Below are positions 36,333 to 45,870 of a stretch of 64,000 bases of DNA, piece after piece (positions within the stretch are counted from its first letter, which is position 1; each line of letters begins with the position of its first letter). The notes under the pieces were generated by a model that saw only the letters and a program-made list of their open reading frames with translations, was not told where the DNA came from and made no database searches. The stretch covers positions 2,234,801 to 2,298,800 of the forward strand of contig KB906724.1 of assembly GCA_000381565.1 (NCBI GenBank). Reading direction: 5' to 3'. The translations under genes and the position numbers were made by a program. This stretch comes from Oxalobacteraceae bacterium AB_14 (GTDB taxonomy: Bacteria; Pseudomonadota; Gammaproteobacteria; Burkholderiales; Burkholderiaceae_D).

Positions 36333-38528
36333 ATGGAGAAGCCTACGCACAATACCGAATTGCATGGCGGCCGGCAGCCTATCTCTGCGGCCCGCATCGA
36401 CGGGCTCACCAGCATGGCTATCATGGACGAAGGCGCGGCGATGGAGCCGTTCGCCGCATTGCCCTCGGCCGACGAGCTCAGCGCGGAGCAAGCCTATTTC
36501 AACGATGTCTACCTGTTGGCGCCGGTCGGCTATTTCGTGCTCGGCTTCGACACCACCATTTTGCAAATGAATGTGGTGGCGGCCGACCTGCTGGGCCTGC
36601 CGCGCAACAATCCGGCCAAGGTGCCGCTGCGGCAGTTTATCGCGCCCCGTTTCCATGACGACTTCGACCGTTTCGTGCGCCTTGCGCTCAACAGCCAGCA
36701 CCCCGAACAATGCGCGCTGCAGATGACGCGCGCGCGCAACCAGCAGGGTTTCCCGGTCACCTTGCGCGCCAGCGCCGACAGCAGCGGCCAGGCGATCCGC
36801 GTGGTGCTGGAGCTGGCCGAGGGCAAGCTGGCGGCGCTGGAGCGCAGCGAGGAACGCTTCCGCCGCATCGTCCACAGCGCCGAGGAGGGCATCTGGGAAA
36901 TCGACGCCGCCGCCCGCACCAGCTTTGTCAATCCCAAGATGGCGCACATGCTGGGCTACGGCGTCGAGGAAATGCTGGACCAGCCGCTGGTGGGCTTCAT
37001 GGACGACGAAGGCCGCGCCATCCTGGAGCGCAACATCGCGCGCCGCCAGCAGGGCCTGGCCGAGCGCCACGAATTCAAATTCCTGCGCAAGGATGGCAGC
37101 GAGCTGTGGGCCACGCTGGCCACCAACCCCATCTTCGACGCCGAGGGCACCTACCTGGGCGCGCTGGCGCTGGTGACCGACATCACCGAGCACCGCGCGA
37201 CCACCGAGCGCATCTGGCACCAGGCCAATTTCGACGAGCTGACGGAGCTGCCCAACCGCCATATGTTCCAGGACCGGCTGGGCCAGGAGCTCAAGAAGGC
37301 GCAGCGCGAGGGCCTGCAGCTGGCGCTGCTGTTCATCGACCTGGACGGCTTCAAGCAGGTCAACGACAGCCTCGGCCACGCGCATGGCGACACCCTGCTG
37401 GTGGAGGCGGCGCGCCGCATCGGCGCCTGCGTGCGCGGCTCGGACACGGTGGCGCGGCTGGGCGGCGACGAGTTCACCGTGATCCTGGCCGGCATCGAGC
37501 AGGCCGCCGGCATCGAGCGCATCACGCAGACCATGCTGGCGCTGCTGAACCGGCCGTTCGCGCTGGGCGCGGCTAATGCGTCGATCTCGGCCAGCATCGG
37601 CATCGCCCTGTATCCGTCGGACGCGGTGGCGCCGGAAGACTTGCTGCGCCATGCCGACCAGGCCATGTACGCGGCCAAGCAATCGGGCCGCAACCGCTAC
37701 AGCTACTTCACGGCCGACCTGCAGCTGGCGGCGCAGGCGCGCCAGCAGATCACGCTGGACTTGCGCTCGGCGCTGGCGCAGCGGCAGTTCGAGCTGTACT
37801 TCCAGCCCATCGTCAACCTGCAGAGCGGCACCATCGAGCGGGCCGAGGCGCTGCTGCGCTGGCGCCATCCGCAGCGCGGCCTGCTGGCCCCGGCCGAATT
37901 CCTGGCCCATGCCGAGGCCGGCGGGCTGATGATGGAGATCGGCGACTGGGTGTTCCGCCAGGCGGCCCTGCAGGCGCGCCGCTGGCAGGACGAGCTGGGG
38001 CCGGGATTCCAGGTCAGCATCAACCAGTCGGCGGCGCAGTTCCGCGGCGACACCGCGCTGTATGTCGGCTGGCTCAACTACGCGGCCGAGCTGCAGCTGG
38101 CGCCGCGCAGCATCGTCATCGAGATCACCGAAGGGGTGCTGATGGACGGCATGGCCAAGGTCGCCGACCGCCTGCGCGAGCTGCGCGAGATGGGCTTGCA
38201 GGTGGCGCTGGACAACTTCGGCACCGGCTATTCCTCGCTGTCGCACCTGAAGCACTTCGGCATCGACCTGCTCAAGCTGGACCACAGCTTCATCCAGCAC
38301 CTGGCGGTCGACAGCGGCGACCTGGCGATGTGCGAGGCGCTGATCGTCATGGCCCACAAGCTGGGGCTGAGGGTGGTGGCGGAGGGCGTGGAGACGGCGG
38401 CCCAGAGCGCCTTGCTGGCGCTGGCCGGCTGCGACTATGCGCAGGGCTTTGTGTATGCGCAAGCCTTGCCGGCCGAGCAGTTGACCGAGCTGGCCAGGCG
38501 CGGGCTGCCGCGGCTGGCGATGGCGTGA
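36333..38528 (+). CDS. PAS-PAS-GGDEF-EAL c-di-GMP protein
   Basis: 731 residues, no membrane segment. PAS1 (about 50-165, YLLAPVGYFVLGFDTTI), PAS2 (about 170-285, RIVHSAEEGIWEIDA and a PAC segment), GGDEF (RLGGDEF near 377, with inhibitory site RGSD) and EAL (EALLRW near 507, EITEGVL, LDNFGTGYSSL near 628, AEGVET). The EAL site is nearly complete, but the second Asp of DDFG, a metal ligand, is Asn. Both synthesis and breakdown of c-di-GMP are possible, with breakdown perhaps reduced. PAS domains should sense a cytoplasmic signal. AAAGGGG precedes the ATG. It converges on the flagellar locus, whose output c-di-GMP often controls. Confidence 0.92.
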   Translation: MEKPTHNTELHGGRQPISAARIDGLTSMAIMDEGAAMEPFAALPSADELSAEQAYFNDVYLLAPVGYFVLGFDTTILQMNVVAADLLGLPRNNPAKVPLRQFIAPRFHDDFDRFVRLALNSQHPEQCALQMTRARNQQGFPVTLRASADSSGQAIRVVLELAEGKLAALERSEERFRRIVHSAEEGIWEIDAAARTSFVNPKMAHMLGYGVEEMLDQPLVGFMDDEGRAILERNIARRQQGLAERHEFKFLRKDGSELWATLATNPIFDAEGTYLGALALVTDITEHRATTERIWHQANFDELTELPNRHMFQDRLGQELKKAQREGLQLALLFIDLDGFKQVNDSLGHAHGDTLLVEAARRIGACVRGSDTVARLGGDEFTVILAGIEQAAGIERITQTMLALLNRPFALGAANASISASIGIALYPSDAVAPEDLLRHADQAMYAAKQSGRNRYSYFTADLQLAAQARQQITLDLRSALAQRQFELYFQPIVNLQSGTIERAEALLRWRHPQRGLLAPAEFLAHAEAGGLMMEIGDWVFRQAALQARRWQDELGPGFQVSINQSAAQFRGDTALYVGWLNYAAELQLAPRSIVIEITEGVLMDGMAKVADRLRELREMGLQVALDNFGTGYSSLSHLKHFGIDLLKLDHSFIQHLAVDSGDLAMCEALIVMAHKLGLRVVAEGVETAAQSALLALAGCDYAQGFVYAQALPAEQLTELARRGLPRLAMA

Positions 38529-38543
38529 CGCGGGACGGCCCGC

Positions 38544-39584
38544 CTAGCGCAGGCTCAGCAGCGAGATCACGCGCTCGCGGCTGATGCCCGCCAGCGCCGA
38601 GGTGATCGACAGCAGCGACTGGTAGCCGGGCTGCCTGGCGGTCGAGACGAAATTCTGCGCCACCTGGTCCATGCCGGCGGTGGTGTCCTTGGGCGTGGCG
38701 CTCTGGACCCGCGCGCTGACCTGGTTGAGCGCGGTGTGCACCGAGGCGATCGCCTGTTCCACCTGCGCCAGCGCCTGCACCACTTGCTGCAGGGTCGAGC
38801 GGATGGCGTCCATGTCCGAGGTTTGCCAGCTGTCGGGATCGACGGCCGGCGCCTCGGCCTCGGCCTTCACGCGGTTCAGCTGGCCGGTCGGGAAGCGGAT
38901 GCCGCCGCCCTGCACCGCGATGGTGTCGCGGATATTGGCCCACGACGATTCGGCGGTGGTGAATTCCAGCTGGCCTTCCTCGTTGAGGTCGGCGCGCACG
39001 CCGCTGGGCGCCAGCGCGTCGTCGAAGCGCCGGGCGATCTCGTCGTCCGACAGGCCGGGCTCCAGCACCACCGAGCGCAGGTTCTGGCCGCCACCCAGCG
39101 AGATCGCCAGCACTTCGCGGCCGCCGTTGCGCAGGTTGCCGATGTTCATGCCGCGCACCGTGAAGCGGGTGGTGCTGGTCTTGTTGCTGAATTTGAGGCG
39201 GGCGTCCAGGGTGCCGCCCGAGGCCGCGCTGCGGTTGCGCCAGCTGTTGCTGAACTGGCGCACGCGCGCGTCCAGGCTGCCGTCGGCGCGCTGGCGGCTG
39301 GCCAGGCGGGCGCTGAGGTCGGCCTTCAGGTTGCGCAGCTGGGCCGCGCTTTGTTCGAGGAAGTCGAGCGCCTGCTGGGCGCCGGAGATGTCGCCCTGCA
39401 GCGGCTGGTCCCAGTTGTTCAGGCCGCGGCGCAGCGGCGCCGCCGAATTCGGCGTCGGCGTGACCGGCGTGGCCGTGGCCGCGTTCTCGCCATTGAGCCC
39501 CAGCGAGGTGCCGTCCACCGCGCTGGCATTGCTGGCGTTGCCAGGAACAATGACGGTGGGCGTGGCATTGGGCGAGATTTGCAT
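38544..39584 (-). CDS. LafW-like putative flagellar hook-associated protein
   Basis: 346 residues, last gene of the flgB-flgL run, 18 nt after flgL. The N-terminus is Ala/Thr/Asn-rich and flexible (1-50), then a helical part (about 60-125). A beta-rich middle follows (FTVRGMNIGNL, EVLAISLGGGQNL), and a long C-terminal helix ends in ISRERVISLLSLR, much like the LSLLR end of flagellin and FlgL. I did not identify it by search. Lateral/Flag-2 loci of enterics carry lafW, a hook-associated-protein-like gene, directly after flgL, so LafW-like is the best call. It lacks the usual N-terminal D0 helix of flagellin-type proteins. Confidence 0.55.
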   Translation of the reverse strand: MQISPNATPTVIVPGNASNASAVDGTSLGLNGENAATATPVTPTPNSAAPLRRGLNNWDQPLQGDISGAQQALDFLEQSAAQLRNLKADLSARLASRQRADGSLDARVRQFSNSWRNRSAASGGTLDARLKFSNKTSTTRFTVRGMNIGNLRNGGREVLAISLGGGQNLRSVVLEPGLSDDEIARRFDDALAPSGVRADLNEEGQLEFTTAESSWANIRDTIAVQGGGIRFPTGQLNRVKAEAEAPAVDPDSWQTSDMDAIRSTLQQVVQALAQVEQAIASVHTALNQVSARVQSATPKDTTAGMDQVAQNFVSTARQPGYQSLLSITSALAGISRERVISLLSLR

Positions 39585-39602
39585 ACGGTGCTCGGTCTGA
39601 AG

Positions 39603-40514
39603 TTACAGGATGTTGAACAGCGACAGGTTGCTGATCTTGGAATAGGCCTTGTAGGACGATTGCAGGGCCAGATTATAGCCGTTCAGCTGGGTCGCGGCGT
39701 CGCCGTAGTCGAGCTGGCCCAGGTCCAGCATCGCGGCTTGGTTCGACAGGCTGACGTTGGCGTGGTTGCCGTCGAGCGTGCTCATGACGTTTTGCGCGCC
39801 GCCGAGGTCGGCGACCTTGCCTGAAATGGCGTCCAGGCCGGCGGCGGCGCCATCCATATTCGCCTTCAGCGCCGCCTGCAGCGACGGCGAGCTGACGTTA
39901 ACGCCCGGCGCGCTCAGTTCGGCGATGGTGCTGTCCATCAGGTTCAGCAGCGACTCCAGGCCGGACAGGTTGACGTTGGCCGTCTGGGTGATGCCGTTGC
40001 CCACCACCACCTGCTGGGCGCCGCTGTTGCCGGTGTAGCTGTAGCGCGCGCCCACCGCCGCCGTGGCGTCGTAGCTGATGGCCGGGGTGTCGGTCTGCGT
40101 GCCGGAGAATACGTAGCGGCCTTCCTGGTCCTTTTCGTTGGCGCTGTAGAGCATGCTGTCGCGCAGCGCCGACATCGAGTTGATCATCGAGCCCAGGTCG
40201 GCGCTGGAGTTGCCGCCGTCGGAAGCCCACACCAGCAAGTCATGGCTCTGGGTGATGTCGTTGACCATGCTCTGCAGATAGGTCTCATTGGTCGTCAGGC
40301 GGATCTTGACGGCGGCGATGTTGTCGCGGTACTGGCCGACGATGGCTTCCTCGCGGGTCAGGCGCGACAGCCGTACATTGGTGACCGGGTCGTCCGACGG
40401 CAACTGGATCTTGTTGCCGGAAGCCATTTGGGCGGTGATCTGGGCCAGATGGCTCTGGTTGTCCTGCAGACCGCGGTTCATGGTGGCCTGGAACTGGCTG
40501 GTGGCGATGCGCAT
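39603..40514 (-). CDS. flgL: FlgL, hook-filament junction protein (lateral set)
   Basis: 303 residues. The N-terminal flagellin-like helix MRIATSQFQATMNRGLQ..LAQITAQMASGNKIQLPSDDP is typical of FlgL, and the C-terminus YKAYSKISNLSLFNIL is the matching D0 helix. It forms the second ring between hook and filament, secreted through the flagellar export gate. 11 nt after flgK in the operon; followed by the LafW-like gene. Confidence 0.93.
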   Translation of the reverse strand: MRIATSQFQATMNRGLQDNQSHLAQITAQMASGNKIQLPSDDPVTNVRLSRLTREEAIVGQYRDNIAAVKIRLTTNETYLQSMVNDITQSHDLLVWASDGGNSSADLGSMINSMSALRDSMLYSANEKDQEGRYVFSGTQTDTPAISYDATAAVGARYSYTGNSGAQQVVVGNGITQTANVNLSGLESLLNLMDSTIAELSAPGVNVSSPSLQAALKANMDGAAAGLDAISGKVADLGGAQNVMSTLDGNHANVSLSNQAAMLDLGQLDYGDAATQLNGYNLALQSSYKAYSKISNLSLFNIL

Positions 40515-40525
40515 ACGGGCTCTCC

Positions 40526-41896
40526 TTAACCGAACATTTGCAAGGTGGCGTCAAACAGCGTGTTGGCGACCGCGATCACCTTCATGTTGGCCTGGTACAT
40601 ATTCTGGAACTCGACCAGGTTGATCGCCTCCTCGTCGGTGTTGACCGCGCTGGTCGATTTCCAGTCGTCCTCGGACTGCTGGCGCACCGTGGTGGCGGTG
40701 TTCATCTGCGCCTGGTTTTGCGCGCTGTCGATGCCCAGCTTGCCCACCAGCTGGGTGTCGGCGTCGCCCAGCAGCACGCTGCCGAGCGTGGTCAGGGTGA
40801 TCGGCTGGCCCTTGATGGCCACCAGTTGCTGCAGGTTGCCGCTGTCGCCCGGCGTGCCGTCGCTGGAGAAGGCCAGGTCGCCGGTCTTGAAGCCGCCGAC
40901 CACTTGCAGCAGGCCGGTGGCGCTGGTCGGATTGAACGCCAGCAGCGCCGTGCCGGGCACGCCGAGGCTGGTCAGGCCGGCCGCCAGCTGGTTGTTGATC
41001 TTGGTCGACATCTGCTCGGCGATCTCGGCGATCGAGGTTTGCAGCGGCTTCAGGGTGTTTTCCTGGTAGCTGGCCAGGCCGCCCAGCTGGCCGCCGACCT
41101 TGGTGTCGTCCAGCTTGAAGGTGGTGCCGGCGAAGCTCAGGTTCAGCTGCTGCACGCCGCTGCTGGTGTCGAAGGCCAGGCGGGCCGACAGATTGCTGAC
41201 CACCAGCGGCTGGCCGCTCTTGAGCGAGACGCTGGCGGTGCCGTCCGGATTGTTGATCACTTCCACCGCCACTTGCGAAGCGACACTATCGATCAGCTGT
41301 TCGCGCTGATCGATCAGCGGCGAGGTGTTGGCGCCGTTGGCGCCGGTAGTGATGATCTGCTGGTTGAGCGCGGCGATCCCGGCGAGTGACTGGTTCAGCC
41401 CCGGCAGGATGGCCGAGCGCTGCTGCTGCACCGAGATCAGCTGGTTGGCGGTGACGTTGTAGATGCTGTTGAACTGCTGCGACATCGAGTCGGCGGCGGT
41501 GATCACCTGCTGGCGCAGCGGGGTCGAGGTCGGATCGACGCCGGCCGCGTTGAGCGCCTTGAAGAAGTTGTCGATGCCGTAGCTGAGGCTGGACTTGTCA
41601 TCGCTCATGACTTTTTCCATCTGCGTCAGGTAGGGCTGGATCTGGGTATGCTGGCCCAGGTCGGACGCCGCGCGCCACATCTGCTGGGTTTTATACGCGT
41701 CGCTGAAGCGCAGCAGCGAGCCCACCTGCACGCCATTGCCGGGACTTTTGCCGGAGCCGTCGCCGGCCAGCGCCTGCAGCAGCACGCCCTGGCGGGTATA
41801 GCCCTTGGTCTGCGAGTTGGCGATGTTCTGGCTGACCGTGTTCAGGGCGGCCTGGGCGGCCAGGGCGCCGGACAGTGCGTTGTAAGAGATGCTCAT
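40526..41896 (-). CDS. flgK: FlgK, hook-associated protein 1 (lateral set)
   Basis: 456 residues, shorter than enteric polar FlgK (about 550) but usual for lateral systems. The N-terminal rod/hook motif SGALAAQAALNTVSQNIANSQTKGYTRQ is present, and the C-terminus NLVEFQNMYQANMKVIAVANTLFDATLQ is the conserved end of axial proteins. It joins hook and filament. The 94-nt gap to flgJ holds an inverted repeat and possibly a promoter. Confidence 0.95.
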   Translation of the reverse strand: MSISYNALSGALAAQAALNTVSQNIANSQTKGYTRQGVLLQALAGDGSGKSPGNGVQVGSLLRFSDAYKTQQMWRAASDLGQHTQIQPYLTQMEKVMSDDKSSLSYGIDNFFKALNAAGVDPTSTPLRQQVITAADSMSQQFNSIYNVTANQLISVQQQRSAILPGLNQSLAGIAALNQQIITTGANGANTSPLIDQREQLIDSVASQVAVEVINNPDGTASVSLKSGQPLVVSNLSARLAFDTSSGVQQLNLSFAGTTFKLDDTKVGGQLGGLASYQENTLKPLQTSIAEIAEQMSTKINNQLAAGLTSLGVPGTALLAFNPTSATGLLQVVGGFKTGDLAFSSDGTPGDSGNLQQLVAIKGQPITLTTLGSVLLGDADTQLVGKLGIDSAQNQAQMNTATTVRQQSEDDWKSTSAVNTDEEAINLVEFQNMYQANMKVIAVANTLFDATLQMFG

Positions 41897-41927
41897 ATTG
41901 CAAGGGTCTTTCCTGGTGAAGGCCGGA

Positions 41928-41968
41928 GGACCAGTCGCTTGCAGTGCTTACCCGGGGTCCACTGGTCC
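41928..41968. repeat. Inverted repeat between flgJ and flgK
   Basis: GGACCAGT (41928-41935) and ACTGGTCC (41961-41968) are perfect complements 25 nt apart in the 94-nt flgJ-flgK gap, 32 nt before the flgK start. It could fold in the transcript or be a binding site. No T-run follows, so not a standard terminator. Confidence 0.4.
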
Positions 41969-41990
41969 GTTAACTGTAAAGGGCGACCGT

Positions 41991-42452
41991 TTATTGCGCC
42001 GGATTAAGCACGGCGGGAATATTTTGCGGCTCGGCAACACTCACGGCCGCCCGGCGCGGCAGGCCGGCCTGCATCGCCACCGGCGCGCTGGCTGGTGGCA
42101 GCAGCTGGCGCAAGATGGCGTCGGCCACGCCGAAGGCGCGCTGGCCGGCCAGCTGGTCGGCCACCTGGTTGTCGGCCATGTCCAGCATGTCCTCGTTGAT
42201 CTTGTCCTTGAACACGCTGTCCTCGGAGGACAGCGCGCGGGTGCCGGCGCGCATCTGGTGCAGCATGTGGCCGATGAAGAAGCTCTCGAACTTGACCGCC
42301 GCCTCGGTGGCCTTGGCGCGGTATTTCGGATCAATCGCGGGATCGGCGCCGCCACCGCTGGCGGGCGCGGCCGCCAGCGGCGTCCCGCCGAGCTGGTCGG
42401 CCACGCCGAGGCGCATGGTGCTGCCGTCGAATTTGCTGGGGTCGAAGTTCAT
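41991..42452 (-). CDS. flgJ: FlgJ, rod-binding domain only (lateral set)
   Basis: 153 residues. The rod-binding domain is clear: KATEAAVKFESFFIGHMLHQM, SVFKDKINEDMLDMADNQVADQLA and FGVADAILRQLL. The protein stops there, while typical beta/gammaproteobacterial FlgJ has about 310 residues with a C-terminal muramidase. The missing hydrolase is encoded separately at 49510-50280. It caps the growing rod in the periplasm. 9 nt after flgI. Confidence 0.93.
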   Translation of the reverse strand: MNFDPSKFDGSTMRLGVADQLGGTPLAAAPASGGGADPAIDPKYRAKATEAAVKFESFFIGHMLHQMRAGTRALSSEDSVFKDKINEDMLDMADNQVADQLAGQRAFGVADAILRQLLPPASAPVAMQAGLPRRAAVSVAEPQNIPAVLNPAQ

Positions 42453-42461
42453 GGGCTATCC

Positions 42462-43595
42462 TTAGATGACGACCAGTTCGCCTTCGATGGCGCCGGCCTG
42501 GTCGAGCGCCTGCAGGATCGCCATGATGTCGTCCGGCGAGGCGCCCAGGCTGTTGATGACGTCGATGATCGATTGCAGCTTGGCGCCGGCCGGCCACTTG
42601 AACATCTGGCCCGAGCCCTGGTCGACGCTGACCTGCGACTGCGGCGTGGCCACGGTGTTGCCCTGGGCCAGGGCGTTCGGCTGGCTGACCTTGGTCGATT
42701 CGGAAATCACCACCTTCAGCGCGCCGTGGGTGACGGCGGCGGCGCGCACCCGCAGGCCGTCGGCGATCACCACCGTGCCGGTGCGCGAATTGAACACCAC
42801 CTTGGGCGCATCCTCGCCGACGTCGATAGCCAGCGCCTCGAGCTTGGCCATGAAGGCCACGCGCTGGGTCGGGTTGGCCGGGGCCACCACGTCGATGCTG
42901 GTGGCGTCGGTGGTGGTGGCGATGTCGCCGAAGCGATGGTTGATGGTGTCGACGATATTGATCGCGGTCTGGAAGTGCGGGTGGTGCAAGGACAGGCGCA
43001 CGGTCGGCTTGGTGGCGAAATCGCTGGCGATCTCGCGCTCGATCGCGGCGCCGTTCGGGATGCGACCGGAGGTCGGGGTGTTGACCGTGACCGAGGAGCC
43101 GCTCTTGCCGGCGGCGCTGAAGCCGCCCACCACCACATTGCCCTGGGCCAGCGCATACACCTCGTTGTCGGCCGCGCGCAGCGGCGTCAGCAGCAGGGCG
43201 CCACCGCGCAAGCTCTTGGCGTCGCCCATCGACGAGACCACGACGTCGATGTTCTGGCCCTTGCGGTAGCCGGGCGGGAACACCGCCGACACCATCACGG
43301 TGGCGACGTTCTTCGACTTGGCGTCGGTGCCGTCGGGCACCTTGACGCCGAACTGCTTGAGCATATTGATCACCGACTGGCTGGCGAACTTGACCTGGGT
43401 CGAGTCGCCGCTGCCGTTCAGGCCGACCACCAGGCCGTAGCCGACCAGCGGATTGTCGCGCATGCCTTCGACGGCCACCAGGTTGCGCAGCACTTGCGCG
43501 GCCTGCGCCGGCAGGGCGGCGCCCAGGGCCACACAAAAGGCCAGCGGCAGGGCCAGCAGGCGGTGCAGGGAATGGAGGCGCGTGCGGAAATTCAT
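42462..43595 (-). CDS. flgI: FlgI, P-ring protein (lateral set)
   Basis: 377 residues with a signal peptide ([21 protein letters not shown]). FlgI marks: [64 protein letters not shown] and [16 protein letters not shown]. It is exported by Sec and assembles the P-ring in the peptidoglycan with FlgA as chaperone. Part of flgB-L. Confidence 0.96.
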   Translation of the reverse strand: MNFRTRLHSLHRLLALPLAFCVALGAALPAQAAQVLRNLVAVEGMRDNPLVGYGLVVGLNGSGDSTQVKFASQSVINMLKQFGVKVPDGTDAKSKNVATVMVSAVFPPGYRKGQNIDVVVSSMGDAKSLRGGALLLTPLRAADNEVYALAQGNVVVGGFSAAGKSGSSVTVNTPTSGRIPNGAAIEREIASDFATKPTVRLSLHHPHFQTAINIVDTINHRFGDIATTTDATSIDVVAPANPTQRVAFMAKLEALAIDVGEDAPKVVFNSRTGTVVIADGLRVRAAAVTHGALKVVISESTKVSQPNALAQGNTVATPQSQVSVDQGSGQMFKWPAGAKLQSIIDVINSLGASPDDIMAILQALDQAGAIEGELVVI

Positions 43596-43624
43596 GGGTT
43601 CACCCTATCAAAAACGTCGGCCGT

Positions 43625-44314
43625 TCAAAACGGCATCAGCGGGCCATTGAAGAAGCGCGACAGCCAGCCGGCCGATTGCGTGTCGGCCAGCGTGCCTTGC
43701 GCCGAGTAGGCGATGCGGGCGTTGGCGATGCGCAGCGACGACACCTGGTTGTCGGCGTCGATGTCGGCCGCGCGCAGGTAGCCGCGCAAGCGGACGAATT
43801 CCTCGCCCTGGTTCAGGGTCAGGGTCTTTTCGCCGGCCACACGCAGCAGGCCGTTCGGCAGCACTTCCTGCACGATCACGGTGATGGCGCCGGTCAGGGC
43901 GTTCTGCTGGGTGCTGGTGGCGTCGCCGGCGAAGGTGTTGGAGGCGCCCAGGCCGAGCGCGGCCTTGCCGAAGGTCTTGCCCAGCAGGTTGGGGGCAACG
44001 ATGTTGTCGGCCGAATTCTTGGAATAGCTGGTGCCGGCCTTCTTGCTGGCCTGGGTGGTTTCCTGCAGGTTGACGGTGACCACATCGCCGACCCGGAAGG
44101 CGCGGCTGTCCGAGGTCAGCGACAGGCCCAGGTCGGCGCTGTAGACGCCGCCCGAGGTGCCTTTCGGGCCGACCACGCGCGACACGCCGGGCGGCTCGTC
44201 GGACGGGCCGGGCCGCACCGGCGGCGGCTGCAGTGCGGCGCAGCCGGCCAGCAGCGCGGCCAAGGCGGACAGCGCCACGGCCAGTGCGGAGCGGATCGGC
44301 GGCATCGGCTTCAT
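43625..44314 (-). CDS. flgH: FlgH, L-ring lipoprotein (lateral set)
   Basis: 229 residues from ATG 44314, which shares its A with the flgG stop (TGATG). A much longer frame is open upstream but lies across flgG. The lipobox LLAGC follows a signal peptide. FlgH marks: LGLSLTSDSRAFRVGDVVTV, YSKNSADNI and EVLPNGLLRVAGEKTLTLNQ. It forms the outer-membrane L-ring. A proline-rich stretch after the lipid Cys is a linker. Confidence 0.95.
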   Translation of the reverse strand: MKPMPPIRSALAVALSALAALLAGCAALQPPPVRPGPSDEPPGVSRVVGPKGTSGGVYSADLGLSLTSDSRAFRVGDVVTVNLQETTQASKKAGTSYSKNSADNIVAPNLLGKTFGKAALGLGASNTFAGDATSTQQNALTGAITVIVQEVLPNGLLRVAGEKTLTLNQGEEFVRLRGYLRAADIDADNQVSSLRIANARIAYSAQGTLADTQSAGWLSRFFNGPLMPF

Positions 44315-45105
44315 CAGCGCGCTGCCTGCGACAGGTATTGCAGCATATTGTCGGCCGCCGACAGCACCTTGGTGTTCATCTCGTAGGTGCGCTGGGCGGC
44401 GATCATGTCGACCATTTCCTCGACCACCTGCACGTTCGAGCCTTCCAGCGCGCCTTGCTTGAGCTTGCCCCACTGGGCGTCGCCCGGCTTGCCTTCGGTC
44501 GGCGTGCCGCTGGACGGCGTTTCCGCGAACAGGTTCTCGCCCAGGGCCAGCAGGCCGGTCGGGTTGATGAAGCTGGTCAGGGTCAGCTGGCCCAGCTGGC
44601 TGGCGCTGGTGTTGCCGGCCAGCGTGGCCGAGACCACGCCGTCCTCGCCGATGGTCAGCGAGGTGGCGTTGGCCGGCACGGTGATCTGCGGGATCAGCGG
44701 CAGGCCGTGGGCGTTGACCAGGATGCCGTTGGCGTCGACCTGCAGCTGGCCGGCGCGGGTGTAGGCGGTCTCGCCGTTGGGCTGGCGCACCGACAGGAAG
44801 CCGTTGCCCATCACCGCCAGGTCGAGCTGGTTGCCGGTGGTTTGCAGCGAGCCCTGGCTGAAGACTTTTTGCGTGCCCACCATGTGCACGCCGTTGCCGA
44901 GCTGCACGCCGGACGGCGCCAGGGTGTTGTTGTCGGCGCGCTGGGTGCCGGGCTGCTGCTCGATCGAGTAGAACAGGTCCTCGAACACCACGCGGTCGCG
45001 CTTGAAGCCGACGGTGTTGGCGTTGGCCAGGTTGTTGGCGATCGCCTGCAGTTTTTCGTCCTGCGCCTGCACGCCGGTTTTGCTGATCCACATTGCTGGA
45101 TTCAT
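44314..45105 (-). CDS. flgG: FlgG, distal rod protein (lateral set)
   Basis: 263 residues, standard length. N-terminal ISKTGVQAQDEKLQAIANNLANANTVGFKRDR and C-terminal EGSNVQVVEEMVDMIAAQRTYEMNTKVLSAAD are classic FlgG. The specific loop after residue 45 (EDLFYSIEQQPGTQRADNN) marks the distal rod. Secreted through the export gate and polymerised on FlgF. Confidence 0.97.
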   Translation of the reverse strand: MNPAMWISKTGVQAQDEKLQAIANNLANANTVGFKRDRVVFEDLFYSIEQQPGTQRADNNTLAPSGVQLGNGVHMVGTQKVFSQGSLQTTGNQLDLAVMGNGFLSVRQPNGETAYTRAGQLQVDANGILVNAHGLPLIPQITVPANATSLTIGEDGVVSATLAGNTSASQLGQLTLTSFINPTGLLALGENLFAETPSSGTPTEGKPGDAQWGKLKQGALEGSNVQVVEEMVDMIAAQRTYEMNTKVLSAADNMLQYLSQAAR

Positions 45106-45136
45106 GATAGCTCCTGGTTGTGTAACGTGGACCGGC

Positions 45137-45862
45137 TCAGCCGCCGATCAGGCGGTTACCGGCTTCGGCCATCGAGTCGCTGGCCTTGAACAATTTCATC
45201 TGGATTTCAAAGCTGCGGTTCAAGCTCATGGTGGCGACCATTTCCTCCACCGCCGAGACGTTGCTGCCCTCCAGGTGGCCGGGCTTGACCACCACGGTGG
45301 GGTCGGTCGCCAGCGGCTGGCCGCTGCGCGCCACCAGCAGGCCGGCCTCGTCCTTGGTCAGTTCCGACGCTTCGGCCTTGACCAGCTTGAGCTTGTCGAT
45401 GGTCTGCATGGTGGTGGTGCCGGGGCTCTGGATCGACACCGTGCCGTCGGCGCCGACCGCGATCTTGCTGTACTCGGGCAGCGAGATCGGGCCGCCTTCG
45501 CCCAGCACCACGTTGCCGTTGATTTTCAGCGTGCCGGTCTCGTCGAGCGTCATGGCGCCGGCGCGGGTGTAGGCCTCGCCGCTCGGTCCCTGCACCGCGA
45601 AGAAACCGTTGCCGTCGATGGCGACGTCGAGGTCGCGGCCGGTGGCCTTGAGCGTGCCCTGGCGGGTCGACACCGCGTTCGCCTGCAGCTGCGACATGTG
45701 GCGGTCGTCGTAGCCGTAGCCGTTGACGGTCTGCGCCGACGACAGCTCCATATTGGCGCGGAAGCCGCCGGTTTCGATGTTGGCCAGGTTGTTGGCGTGT
45801 ACCTGCTGGCCGCGCAGGGCCCGTTCGGCCCCGCTCATGGCGGTGTAAATCAAGGCATCCAT
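45137..45862 (-). CDS. flgF: FlgF, proximal rod protein (lateral set)
   Basis: 241 residues. MDALIYTAMSGAERALRGQQVHANNLANIETGGFR is the FlgF/FlgG N-terminus, and the C-terminus EEMVATMSLNRSFEIQMKLFKASDSMAEAGNRLIGG fits FlgF. Proximal rod component of the basal body. Spacing of 31 nt to flgG and 8 nt to flgE. Confidence 0.95.
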   Translation of the reverse strand: MDALIYTAMSGAERALRGQQVHANNLANIETGGFRANMELSSAQTVNGYGYDDRHMSQLQANAVSTRQGTLKATGRDLDVAIDGNGFFAVQGPSGEAYTRAGAMTLDETGTLKINGNVVLGEGGPISLPEYSKIAVGADGTVSIQSPGTTTMQTIDKLKLVKAEASELTKDEAGLLVARSGQPLATDPTVVVKPGHLEGSNVSAVEEMVATMSLNRSFEIQMKLFKASDSMAEAGNRLIGG

Positions 45863-45870
45863 GGCGGTCC

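Noticed and set aside
43625..45091. Long frame extending FlgH upstream by about 260 codons
   Set aside because: The extension lies across flgG in another frame; a signal peptide and lipobox start at 44314.
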